Assembly: GCF_027579695.1 (NCBI RefSeq)
Contig: NC_083596.1
Location: 12,916,798-12,980,797 of the forward strand
Length of the DNA stretch: 64,000 bases
From: Neoarius graeffei
Lineage: Eukaryota; Chordata; Actinopteri; Siluriformes; Ariidae
Direction of reading: 5' to 3'
In this document: positions 41,944-54,400 of the stretch, piece by piece
Layout of the letters: every line of letters starts with the position of its first letter
Numbering within the stretch: the stretch's first letter is position 1
Notes under the pieces: generated by a model
Told to the model about the DNA's origin: nothing
The model's database searches: none
What the model saw: only the letters and a program-made list of their open reading frames with translations
Program-made: the position numbers and the translations under genes

Positions 41944-43678
41944 TTCTTTAAAGCCACTACTGGCCTGGTTACAGTCTCTCCTGATGTTCTTCCTACTCGT
42001 TCAATTCCTACCAGAACTACAAGATCATCAGCCAACACAAAGGCCATCAGCTACCGCCCTGATATATGTAAAACAGTCACCCATCAGCGATCCTTCTTTC
42101 TACGAACTTCTCAGGCCCTGTCCACACGGCAACGGATTCAGGTGAATCTGATAAAATTGTTTATCGTTTCGGCCTGGCGTCCACACGGCACCGGCGTTTT
42201 GGGTGCCCCAAAACGAAATCTTTTGAGAACGGGTTCCAGAGTTGAAAGATCTGGCAACGGCGCCGTTGCGAAGTCGTCTGGATGAGTAGAACGGATTTGT
42301 TTACGATGACGTCACAACCACATGTGCTTCACGCCAGGTAGAAGTGTAACGAACTCGATGCGAGTTGTCAACAAATCCTATAACTTGGTTCATGAAACGC
42401 GCTTACAAAATATTTTCACTGTGAATATTTATTGTGTAATGGTGCAAAGTGAGAGAGAGAGAGAGAGAGAGAGAGAATAGCCCTTAGGGCAGAGTCAATC
42501 CCGCCAGCAAAAATAGGGAAAAAAAAAGGAGTGATCTCACCTCTTCGGATGTTGGTTTAAGTCCTACAATACATTCCTCAAAAAGGGCGTAGAAGAACAA
42601 ATTAATCCATCAACGTGTAGCATTCAATTTATTCCGGACCATTAAAGACGCCGCCTTCCGCGTAGAATCATACGTCATCCTCGCCGCCATATTGGATGGG
42701 GCAAAGCGGAGAATAAAGATGCCTCATTCATGTGCTGCGTTTAACTGTACCAACAGGTTTGCCGTCCAAACGAGATCACATGGGATTACCTTTCACAGGT
42801 GAGACTGGAAAAATACTTTTCATTGTATTTGGTCATTATAACGTAATTTTACAAACAGATTTTTCTGACTGTGGCTAATATGAAGTCTCGCGCATAACAG
42901 TTTATGCGCATGCATCCTTACTTCTTCTATTATTCTGGTGTCTCCGATGGGACTGTCTTACAGCGCCCCTAGAGGTGTGGCATGTGTATTGCATCGTTTT
43001 CAGCAAGCATTGCGTTGCCATATGTACCTGATATTTTACTGATCCGTTGCCCATGTGGACGCGATATTTTTTTTTAAAATCTCGTTGCCATTGTCATGTG
43101 GATGTAGCCTCAGTTGTGGAACATTCTACCTGAACACTTGAGATATACTGATGTTACGCTAAGAAGCTTTAAATCGTTGTTATTAAGCTATTATAGAAAT
43201 GCACTGTTACAGTGCTACGATGCAGATGATCCTAGATCGTACAAATCCATCTGCATAAAATGCAATAAGCCTCGTCTCCTATTAGGAGAACTTTCATGTT
43301 GCTTTTAAATTAGTATATATTTATTGTCCATATTAAATATTTAAATAGCCTAGTTTTCAGTTACTTTATTTTTATGGTCGGGCCCACAGTAATTGGCCTA
43401 CTGACTATTGTGGCTATCATGCCTAATTGTTTAGTATATAGCCTAATTTTAGATTATGTTTGGGTTTGTATATTCATATCACTCGTTTTTGGCTCGTAAA
43501 TTATTCTAATTTCAGTTTTTTATTTTTATAGTCGGGCCCACAGTAATTGGTCTAGGACTGTTGTGGTTACCCTGCCTCACTTTTTTTGTAATAGTTTTTT
43601 TATATTTTAGTTTCTATACCTTAATTCGTTTTTTGCTTGTATTATTATTTCTGAGGCGAAGCTAAATAAAAAAAAAAC
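41944..43678 (+). mobile_element. Non-LTR LINE 3' fragment, split by THAP element
   Basis: A frame with ANTKAISYRPDICKTVTHQR and FFLRTSQ runs to the insertion site, and LWNILPEHLRYTDVTLRSFK with KSICIKCNKPRLL resumes after it. This is a LINE reverse transcriptase C-terminus with a CCHC-like tail, possibly of the Nimb/I group. The 3' end is A-rich (CTAAATAAAAAAAAA), preceded by two related copies of ATAGTCGGGCCCACAGTAAT. Confidence 0.7.
42114..43109 (+). mobile_element. THAP-exon DNA element (PIF/Harbinger-like), copy 2
   Basis: Inverted relative to copy 1 and highly similar throughout, including the microsatellite (here GA, 42450-42476). Flanked by TCA on both sides (42111-42113, 43110-43112). 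THAP exon 42719-42798 with a GTGAG donor. It is inserted in a LINE. Confidence 0.82.
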
Positions 43679-44569
43679 ATTATGGTTTTGGAAAAGTCAT
43701 CTGGAGGGACAGTCAGAGGAAATTACAGTCAAGAAGGTGCATTTTCTAGACTAAACACTAAATTGTGTAGAATTGTTTAAAAAAATTAATCAGTACAGTT
43801 ACATCCAGTTGCCTATTATTCATTATGTCCGCATTCATTTAGTCATTACGGTTGTAGATTACAGGGCAAGAAATCCATAATGGCAATGATGGTGACTCCA
43901 AGGGCCATTTGTGAGTTCAAGTGATAGAGTGTATGAGGGGTCTTGGGTGAAGTAAGATTTTATGATTTATATGCACTCATAGTCTCTAGGCAAATTTGAG
44001 CAAAAAAACATTCAGAAAAAGTGCACATACTCTTGTGCAATTACCCAATCGGCCATGTTCACATCAGAAAGTGGGAAAATGTGATCTCAAAGACTTTGAA
44101 ACTGCTGATTGGGGATTTTCACACACAATAGCCTCTAGAGATTACAGAGAATGGTTAAAAACAAAAAAATCAAGTGAAGGAATCAAAAACATCCAGTGAG
44201 TGACAGCTCCATGGGTGGAAACGACCCATGGCCAGACTGGTTTGAGTTGACAGGAAGGCTACAGCAACTCAAATAACCACTCTTTTCAACCGTGGTGAGC
44301 AGAAAAGTATCTCAGAATGCTTTTTTTTAAAACAGAACCATACACCTGAGTGTTTTTCAATCAGAAAGCATCCCAAATGCAATTCTTTTTAGGAAGCTAA
44401 GGGCTGTTAGGTATATCTCGAATAATTTTTCAAAGGAGGCACAATCTCCAAATGTGTCTTCCATGCTTCCATATCTTTGGAGATCCTCATTAGGACAGGT
44501 ATATGAAGTAATATTTTCATGTTTAGAATATGGAAATCCTTTTCCCGTTGTTATATAGTATATATACTG
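43679..44569. other. Intergenic, with decayed family A fragment
   Basis: 44048-44320 matches family A in weak form (GTGATCTCAAAGACTTTGAA, CAACCGTGGTGAGCAGAAAA). The remainder is unassigned. Confidence 0.55.
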
Positions 44570-45118
44570 TACAGTACCAGTCAAAAGTTTGGACACCCTT
44601 GCTCATTCATAGGTTTTTCTGTATTTTGTATTTTCTACATTGTAGAACAATACTGAAGACATCAAAACTATGAAATAACATACAGAACATATATGGAATT
44701 ATGTGGTAAACCAAATAAAAGTTAAGAAAACAAAACGTTTCATATTTTAGATTCTTTAAAGTAGCCACTGTTTACCTTGCTGACTTTTTGCACACTATTG
44801 GCATTATCTAAACCAGCTTCATGAGGTAGTCACCTGGAATGCTTTTCAATTAACGGCTGTGCCTCGTCAAAAGTTAATTAGTGGACAAGTTTCTTGCCTT
44901 CTTAATGCGAGTGAGATCAAATAGTAAATACAAATACAGTAAATAGCCCTATTCAACACCACAACTGCAGTAATCCATACTATGTCAGGAACCGCTCAAC
45001 TGAGCAAAGAGAAACAACATCCCTCATGACTTTAAGACATGAAGTATCTTTTAATTAATAAAAATAAAGAAAACACATTGAATTAGAAGGTGTATCCAAA
45101 CTTTTGACTGGTACTGTA
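44570..45118. mobile_element. Tc1-derived MITE, family E
   Basis: TACAGTACCAGTCAAAAGTT at the left and CAAACTTTTGACTGGTACTG TA at the right are perfect inverted repeats with TA sites. 549 bp, with the transposase largely deleted. Confidence 0.93.
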
Positions 45119-45157
45119 GATTTGGTCAAATTCTGAGGTGTATTTTACTCTCTGTAA

Positions 45158-45719
45158 TGCCCAGGTCAGACGGCAGAAAGACGCCTGCTGTGACCTGCGA
45201 TCAGTCGAGTGGCGACTGATCGCAGGTGGATGCAGGTGTTTTGCGTCAAATCCTTCGTTGTGGTCAGACGTATTGCAAGACGCAGAGTTTCTAAGCTGAA
45301 TCCGCCAGTCGGAAGCAGACACAGCTAGACACAGGTTGACGCAGTGCACAGAAAACCTTTAAAAATATAAGCCCATAAGACTGCTCGCAGGTTGTTGTAA
45401 ATTATTTGCATCGCAGCCATCTCTAAAGACTCGTCTTCCCCTGTGTCAGCCTGCGTCTAGCTGCTCAAGTGTTGCACGACTGCCTGCCTCTACACGCGTC
45501 AACCTGCTATTTGCACCAATTGCAAACGAATCGCAGCTGAAATGCGAACAGATCATGATCCACTTGCGTCAACCTGCGTCCACTAAAGACTGTAGACTGC
45601 CATTATCTGCGTTGTTGTGCATCGAAGCAAGACCAGTCTTGCGTCTACCTGTGATTTTGTTATTGCAGGTAGATGCAAGTAGTTGAAAACTAGTTGCAGC
45701 CTGCCCTCTGACCTGGGCA
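45158..45719. mobile_element. PIF/Harbinger-type MITE
   Basis: TGCCCAGGTCAGA and its complement TCTGACCTGGGCA form the ends, flanked by TAA on both sides (45155-45157, 45720-45722). The interior is built from many CTGCG/GCAGGT-type inverted motifs. No coding. Confidence 0.82.
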
Positions 45720-45818
45720 TAACATAAAAATTGTTACAGTACTACGTGAAATAATCATACTCGTTCTGAAAAGGTAAATGTAAATACCAATCTGGTTTTG
45801 TGGCTGCAATTCTGGCCC

Positions 45819-46453
45819 TTAAAGTGCATATCACAGGTAAATTCAGGAGCTAGATCAATGTAATTCTCCGATTTTATATTAAACTTTGGTCAAATATCTG
45901 TCACATTTTGCATTTTGTGCAATTTTTTTACCTTGCGCAATACCAGAAAAATTCAATTGAAATCAAGCCATTTGTGGCGAATTGGTCCGCCTCTGAAAAA
46001 ACTTGGCATTTGGATTTCCTGGGAAACATTGATTTTCGTGACGTCATGCACGGGACGCCTCCTTCTGAATCCTACGTCAGCGCTGGTTTGTTTATGAGAA
46101 AACGACCTGGTGGTTTTCTGCAAATTTCTTCAACGTTATCACGTAATTATTAAAATGGTTAACAGATGTATCGTAGGAGGGTGTAGCAACACCAATCTTG
46201 ATGGGATTAGTACTCATCATTTCCCAAAAGACCGGACAATGAGAGAGAAATGGGAGCGCTTGGTCTACACAGGCTGTGCACTGAAACTGTGCAAGCTCTC
46301 GCAGCCTGCTGGCGCTTCCGCGGGTAACGTCACGAATCTGGCTCCAGACTCCCTTGGGATTTTTCCAGACGCGTTTTATTTTATTTTTTTCTGCTGTAGA
46401 CAGATGGCATTGTGCAAAAATACCTGTCTGGATGAGTGTGTAAAGGGACATAC

Positions 46454-46499
<46 letters not shown>

Positions 46500-46524
46500 A
46501 ATTGGTCCAGAATATGCACTTTAA
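45819..46524 (+). mobile_element. THAP-bearing element with 13-bp ends (P-like)
   Basis: TTAAAGTGCATAT and its complement ATATGCACTTTAA bound 706 bp. Inside, the frame from 46155 starts MVNRCIVGGC and continues STHHFPKDRTMREKWERLV, the first half of a THAP zinc finger, then diverges before the second metal pair. Thirteen-bp ends plus a THAP domain recall vertebrate P-like elements. No target duplication was found. Confidence 0.65.
46459..46494. repeat. TA dinucleotide repeat
   Basis: Eighteen TA units inside the THAP-bearing element. Confidence 0.95.
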
Positions 46525-46901
46525 TATATATAGTATACACAGTACATAACATAATTATAATAATAATTACATAATTTACCCATTTTGAATACTTCCCAAT
46601 AGTCAAAACAGTAAAAAGTGTATTTAAGTCTCCTGTATAAGGTACTGTATAATGGATCAATGTCACCCCAAATCAACAACCAAATAACAACAAAAACCCT
46701 GTAAAATCTCTTAATACATTAGCAGACAAAAAAAAGGTTATTCAAATAGTTACAGTGGATATAAAAAGTGTTAAAATGATTAAAATGATAGGGTTTTTTT
46801 ATGTAAAAAAAATATGAGACGATAAATAATTTAAAAACTTTTCCCATTTTTAATGTGACCTATAACCTGTACAATTCAATTGAAAAACAAACAAATCTGT
46901 T

Positions 46902-47279
46902 GGGGCGGCACGGTGGTGTAGTGGTTAGCGCTGTCACCTCACAGCAAGAAGGTCCTGGGTTCGAGCCCCGGGGCCGGCGAGGGCCTTTCTGTGCGGAGTT
47001 TGCATGTTCTCCCCGTGTCCGTGTGGGTTTCCTCTGGGTGCTCCGGTTTCCCCCACAGTCCAAAGACATGCAGGTTAGGTTAACTGGTGACTCTAAATTG
47101 ACCGTAGGTGTGAATGTGAGTGTGAATGGTTGTCTGTGTCTATGTGTCAGCCCTGTGATAACCTGGCGACTTGTCCAGGGTGTACCCCGCCCTTCGCCCG
47201 TAGTCAGCTGGGATAGGCTCCAGCTTGCCTGCGACCCTGTAGAAGGATAAAGCGGCTAGAGATAATGAGATGAGATGAG
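46902..47279 (+). repeat. SINE copy 16
   Basis: Perfect 11-bp duplication ACAAATCTGTT (46891-46901, 47280-47290). Confidence 0.94.
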
Positions 47280-47453
47280 ACAAATCTGTTAGGGGGAAAA
47301 ACATAAAAAATAAAAAACGTACAATAAACTGGTTGCATAAGTGTGCAGACCCTTAAACTAATACTTTGTTGAAGAACCTTTTGATTTAATTACAGCATTC
47401 GGTCTGTTTGGGTTCACACCTGCCATCAATTAAAATGACTCTGATTAACCCCA

Positions 47454-47834
47454 GGGTGGCACGGTGTTGTAGTGGTTAGTGCTGTCGCCTCACAGCAAGA
47501 AGGTCCTGGGTTCGAGCCCCGTGGCCGACGAGGGCCTTTCTGTGCGGAGTTTGCATGTTCTCCCCGTGTCCGCGTGGGTTTCCTCCGGGTGCTCCGGTTT
47601 CCCCCACAGTCCAAAGACATGCAGGTTAGGTTAACTGGTGACTCTAAATTGACCGTAGGTGTGAATGTGAGTGTGAATGATTGTCTGTGTCTATGTGTCA
47701 GCCCTGTGATGACCTGGCGACTTGTCCAGGGTGTACCCTGCCTTTCGCCCGTAGTCAGCTGGGATAGGCTCCAGCTTGCCTGCGACCCTGTAGAACAGGA
47801 TAAAGCGGCTACAGATAATGAGATGAGATGAGAT
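47454..47834 (+). repeat. SINE copy 17
   Basis: Perfect 11-bp duplication GATTAACCCCA (47443-47453, 47835-47845). Confidence 0.94.
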
Positions 47835-47869
47835 GATTAACCCCAAATAAAGTTCAGACATTTACTCAG

Positions 47870-48859
<990 letters not shown>

Positions 48860-49325
48860 TTTAAGGGTGTGCACACTTATGCAACCAGCTTATTGTACGT
48901 TTTTTATTTTTTATGTTTTTCCCCCTAGCAGATTTCTTTGTTTTTCAATTGAATTGTACAGGTTATAGGTCACATTAAATGTGGGGAAAAGATTTTAAAT
49001 TATCATCGTCTCAGTTTTTTTTACATCAGAAAAACCGATCATTTTAACGGGGTGTGTACACTTTTTATATCCACTGTATGCAAACTGTTTATATGGCAAT
49101 TTAGAATAATGTCATCTTGTTCTTGTTTTCTGTGATTATATTATCTGTAACATAATGTTCCCTTATAATCATCTATTGCTGACAAGCCTTAACTGTCTGG
49201 TGTTGTTTTAATTTGTGCTCTCTGTCTCTCATGTACTCTCTGCATATCACAGAACTGGTACAGACTGGCCTAACTTGCTATTCTGATATATATTTGTAAG
49301 CACTTGGCTTGAGTAGAGTCCTCTA

Positions 49326-49873
49326 TACACTTTCTGGCCACTTTATTAGGAACACCCATCCACCTGCTGTTTTATGCAGTTACCTATATCAGCCAATCCC
49401 TTGACAGTAGCACAATGCATAAAATCATGCAGATACAAATCAAGAGCTTCAGTTAATGTTAATTTCAAACATTAGCATGGGAAAAATTGTGATCTCAAAG
49501 TGTGACTTTCTTTCACTGTGGCATGGGTGTTGGTTTGAGCCAGATGGACTGGTTTGAGTATTTCAGTAACCGCTGGGGTATCTCCTGGGGTTTTCATACA
49601 CAACAGTCTCTACATAGAATGGTGCGGAAAACAAAACACATCAAGTGAGCGACAGTTCTGTAGGTGGAAACGTCTTGTTGATAAGAGGTCAGAGGAAAAT
49701 GGCCAGATTGGTTTGAGCTGCCAGGAAGGATATAGTAACTCATAGCAACTCTTTATAACCATGGTGAGCAGAAAAGTATCTCAGCACACAACAGTAGGGT
49801 TCCATTCCTGCAGCCAAGAACATGAATCTTAGAATTAAGAACAAGTTCCTATTAAAGTGGCCAGGGAGTGTAC
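49326..49873 (+). mobile_element. Family A Tc1-derived element, complete ends
   Basis: TACACTTTCTGGCCACTTTA (from 49326) pairs with AAAGTGGCCAGGGAGTGTA. The interior keeps the N-terminal third of the transposase region only. Confidence 0.82.
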
Positions 49874-50225
49874 TTCAAAATTTCTTCTAATATTCAGGAA
49901 TCAGCTTTTGTCTTACTGCACTTATAGGAAATTTTGATTTTTTCAAAAAGAATAAATGCTTAAAGAAAGCAAGATTTTCTGTTAGTAGTTAAATACTTTT
50001 ATCTTCCTCATATAATAAAACGTTAGCTACCGTATATTTGCCTCTCTTCAGAACATTTTCTCTTCTCAAGATTATGCATTTTGCAGTGCATTCTAATAAT
50101 TTTATGTAAAGTTGATGAAAAAAAAAGCCTCTTCATGAACCTGATAATATATGATATTGTAAATAGCACTTAATACTTAGGTATAATGCATGTTATCTAC
50201 TTTAGAACTTTATGCTAAACTTCTG
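49335..50225. repeat. Segmental duplication, left copy
   Basis: Family A element plus about 350 bp of following sequence (CTTCAAAATTTCTTCTAATA to ATGCTAAACTTCTGTT) recurs at 52016-53295. This copy retains the empty SINE site AACCTGATAATAT at 50138-50150. Confidence 0.9.
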
Positions 50226-50227
50226 TT

Positions 50228-50627
50228 TAATTGTGATCTCAAAGTGTGACTTTCACTGTGGCATGGGTGTTGGTTTGAGCCAGATGAACTGGTTTGAGTA
50301 TTTCAGAAACTGCTGGGGTATCTCCTGGGGTTTTCACACACAAAAGTCTGTAGAGTTTACACAGAGTGGTGCGAAAAACAAAAAAAACATCAAGTTAAGT
50401 GAGCGACAGTTCTATGGGTGGAAACAAACGACTTGTTGATAAGAGAGGTCAGAGGAAAATGGCCAGATTGGTTCGAGCTGCCAGGAAGGATATAGTAACT
50501 CATATAATTACTCTTTACAACCGTGGTGAGCAGAAAAGCATCTCACATTGGGTTCCACTCCTGCCAGCCAAGAACAGGAATCTTAGAATCAAGAACAAGT
50601 CCCTATTGGAGTGGCCCGTGAGTGTGT
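50228..50627 (+). mobile_element. Family A fragment
   Basis: Begins internally at TTGTGATCTCAAAGTGTGAC and reaches the right end (GAGTGGCCCGTGAGTGTG). The left end is missing. Confidence 0.78.
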
Positions 50628-50701
50628 ACTCATGATTTACCAGTAAACTTTGGATTGAGCAAAACCTGACAACTGTGTGTCTTGTTTCTCTCTTTTTCTA
50701 G

Positions 50702-50945
50702 GCACTTGTAACCAATGACTACCAGGCAAAGGACGGACTAGGTGGAGACTGAACCCTGACAAAGGGGAACATTTATGTACAGTTCTATGTAGAACTGTTA
50801 AGGGTTGTCCTTATTTAGATTTACCTCCCAACATACTAACCAGTTCCTCTGTAGCTGAAATTAAAAAGAAAGCAATCACTTTCATTAACATCCAAATATC
50901 AGAATATTACACTGCGTTTAAATAAATAGTAATAAAATGTCGAGG
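50702..50945 (+). CDS. Possible 3' terminal exon of an unidentified gene
   Basis: After a pyrimidine-rich TCTCTCTTTTTCTAG acceptor the frame reads ALVTNDYQAKDGLGGD and then TGA (50702-50752). About 170 bp of unique sequence follows, with AATAAA at 50921 and 50931. This is the form of a last coding exon plus 3' UTR. I do not recognise the protein and found no upstream exon on the plus strand after spr. It may be a chance arrangement or part of an untranslated transcript. Confidence 0.25.
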
Positions 50946-51022
50946 TTGTTGGGTTGCAGGTTGTTTTGAGGGTCTCACAGCAGTCATACCATCCCATACT
51001 GCTCCCCTGTGACAGGCAGATG

Positions 51023-51216
51023 CAGCTGCTGGATAAAAATACTCTCAGAGCCTCACTTCTCCCAAACAAGGGGAGGACATACACTCCCACACACACTCCC
51101 ACAACCTCTACAATGCATCCAGTTTCTTCACCATGCATCAGGACTATTCCTCCAGCACCCCCTTCATGGTGTACATAGTCCACCTCTGAGAGAGAGAGAG
51201 GTGAGTCTATTTTTGG
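51023..51216 (+). promoter_or_regulatory. Candidate muscle control motifs upstream of smyd1
   Basis: An E-box CAGCTG (51023-51028) lies 5 bp from a MEF2-like core TAAAAATA (51034-51041). A CArG-like CTATTTTTGG lies at 51207-51216, about 105 bp before the smyd1 ATG. MEF2, myogenic bHLH factors and SRF are known regulators of SMYD1. The assignment is by motif only. Confidence 0.45.
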
Positions 51217-51320
51217 GGAGGTACGGTACTGGTTAGGTAAGTTTCAGTGAAAGTCAGTGTGCACTGTGTGTGCAGTTCCTCTCTCAGCACAAGCAGCAGC
51301 CACCTTTCTCTTTCTGCAAG

Positions 51321-51457
51321 ATGACCCAACAGAAAATGGATGCTGTGGAGGTGTTTGCAGCTGGAGAGAAAGGCCGCGGCCTCCGGACCACCAAGGAGAT
51401 GAAGGCTGGTGAGGTGGTGTTTGCAGAGGCCAGCTTCGCTGCTGTGGTCTTTGATAG
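51321..51457 (+). CDS. smyd1: smyd1 coding exon 1
   Basis: Start ATG at 51321 gives [20 protein letters not shown], which aligns with the usual SMYD1 N-terminus. An in-frame ATG at 51270 would add 17 residues not seen in the family and is rejected. The exon ends TTT GAT AG before GTAGGA. Confidence 0.93.
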
Positions 51458-54400
51458 GTAGGATCAGTGTTTGGATTGTGTGTTACTACCATTGGGAATT
51501 GGTCATAAGAATGAACTCTGAATAGAAACCAACTAGCACAGTTAATATTAAAAAGAATTATATCATTAATTTTTACTTAGATTCTTATCATTAACCCAAT
51601 ATAGAAGAAGTGAATAGATGCATTAATAAACGTAAGTTATATTTATGTACAGTATGGTCTCATATTTAGTCATAACGATTTCATTTGTTGGAAAATTTGT
51701 GTATAAGCGCAAAGAGTTTTGTTCGTTCAATTTTGTTCAAACCTGTCATGAAAAAAATTAAGTCTTAAAGTATAGATTCTAGCCCCACCCCTAAAATCAA
51801 TGCTGCATATGAACATTTTTTCAAAACAGCAAAAACTAAAAAAGTAGCATTAACAGAATATTAATACATACTGATATTCTGAATGACACTTTCTACACTT
51901 TAGAACTTAATTTGTTTTGTAGAGAACATCTAAAACAATGGAAAATATATCTAATATTTTTCATTTTGGATATGTAATTATCATATTATTTGACTGATAG
52001 ACTCACCGGCTGCTTTATTAGGAACACCTATCCACCTGCTGTTTTATGCAGTTACCTATATCAGCCAATCTCTTGACAGCAGCACAATGCACAAAATCAT
52101 GCAGATACAAATCAAGAGCTTCAGTTACTGTTCACTTCTTTCAAACATCAGAACGGGAAAAATTGTGATCTCAAAGTGTGACTTTCTTTCACTGTGGCAT
52201 GGGTGTTGGTTTGAGCCAGATGGACTGGTTTGAGTATTTCAGTAACCGCTGGGGTATCTCCTGGGGTTTTCATACACAACAGTCTCTACACAGAATGGTG
52301 CGGAAAACAAAAAACATCAAGTGAGCGACAGTTCTGTAGGTGGAAACGTCTTGTTGATAAGAGGTCAGAGGAAAATGGCCAGATTGGTTTGAGCTGCCAG
52401 GAAGGATATAGTAACTCATAGCAACTCTTTATAACCATGGTGAGCAGAAAAGTATCTCAGCACACAACAGTAGGGTTCCACTCCTGCAGCCAAGAACATG
52501 AATCTTAGAATTAAGAACAAGTTCCTATTAATGTGGCCAGGGAGTGTACTTCAAAATTTCTTCTAATATTCAGGAATCAGCTTTTGTCTTACTGCACTTA
52601 TAGGAAATTTTGATTTTTTCAAAAAGAATAAATGCTTAAAGAAAACAAGATTTTCTGCTAGTAGTTAAATACTTTTATCTTCCTCATATAATAAAAACGT
52701 TAGCTATATTTGCCTCTCTTCAGGACATTTTCTCTTCTCAAGATTATGCATTTTGCAGTGCATCCTAATAATTTTATGTAAAGTTGATGAAAAAAAAGCC
52801 TGTTTATTAACCTGATAATATCTCATCTCATCTCATTATCTCTAGCCGCTTTATCCTGTTCTACAGGGTCGCAGGCAAGCTGGAGCCTATCCCAGCTGAC
52901 TACGGGCAAAAGGCGGGGTACACCCTGGACAAGTCGCCAGGTCATCACAGGGCTGACACATAGACACAGACAACCATTCACACTCACATTCACACCTACG
53001 GTCAATTTAGAGTCACCAGTTAACCTAACCTGCATGTCTTTGGACTGTGGGGGAAACCGGAGCACCCGGAGGAAACCCACGCGGACACGGGGAGAACATG
53101 CAAACTCCACACAGAAAGGCCCTCGCCAGCCCCGGGGCTCGAACCCAGGACCTTCTTGCTGTGAGGCGACAGCGCTAACCACTACACCACCGTGCCGCCC
53201 AACCTGATAATATGATATATGATATTGTAAATAGCACTTAATACTTAGGTATAATGCATGTTATCTACCTTAGAACTTTATGCTAAACTTCTGTTAGTAC
53301 ACACAGCGTTGAATAGTTTCATCATGGTCCATTTGTTTTAATGTAATTGACAAGGCTATAAAAGTGAAAGAGGAGAAGACAGAATGGTAATGGTCTAATT
53401 AGCAATAAAAAGCTAATGAGCTAATGGTATGACAGGTATCGTGCTACTAATAAAAAGATTTTGGAGCAGTGAAGTGATATGGAAGGCCTCTGCTGTGAGC
53501 TCTACACTGCTTTCAAAACACATTTCTGATCATTTGATACTCTAGCAGCTCTTATGGGTAGGTATAGATTAGAACTTCAAACATGGAGTAAAGTCACTAA
53601 ACCAGATGTGTACAGCTTGGGCCTCAGGAGGCCATACTGATAAAAATGCTAGAATTTTACAGGTATTTTTTAACAGCTAAGTGTTAAAGGCTAAAACTGT
53701 ATGAGGGTCAAGGATGAAGAAATGCAATGCATCCTGAATATTTAGCTGCAACAACGTCATCCATGGCTAATGTTTCATTTCAGTCAGGACCAGCTGAGTT
53801 TGTGGTAAGACTCAAAGTGCTTAATTTCAATTTTGATGCTCGCAACACATTTCAAAAAAGATGTTGAGGGACTGAAGACACCACGTGATGGAGCGTTTAA
53901 GGTGTTATTTTATCCCATTCTTCCTGCAAACAGGTCTTCAGTAAGATCTCATCTCAACTCATCTCATTATCTCCAGCCGCTTTATCCTGTTCTACAGGGT
54001 CGCAGGCAAGCTGGAGCCTATCCCAGCTGACTACGGGCGAAAGGCGGGGTACACCCTGGACAAGTCGCCAGGTCATCACAGGGCTGACACATAGACACAG
54101 ACAACCATTCACGCTCACACCTACGGTCAATTTAGAGTCACCAGTTAACCTAACCTGCATGTCTTTGGACTGTGGGGGAAACCGGAGCACCCGGAGGAAA
54201 CCCACGCGGACACGGGGAGAACATGCAAACTCCGCACAGAAAGGCCCTCGCCGGCCACGGGGCTCAAACCCGGACCTTCTTGCTGTGAGGCGACAGCGCT
54301 AACCACTACACCACCGTGCTGCCCGTCTTCTCCAGTATGGTACAGCCTTAAAATATGCAACACCTGTTTAAATACTGGGAGACAATAAAACATGCACTGG

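Larger units (their letters stand above)
50628..51320. other. smyd1 upstream region
   Basis: Holds the possible orphan terminal exon, muscle-type motifs and a short GA repeat (51190-51200). No other coding frame is supported. Confidence 0.5.

Noticed and set aside
51270-51320. Upstream in-frame ATG of smyd1 at 51270
   Set aside because: It would add a 17-residue extension absent from the family. The ATG at 51321 gives the standard N-terminus.
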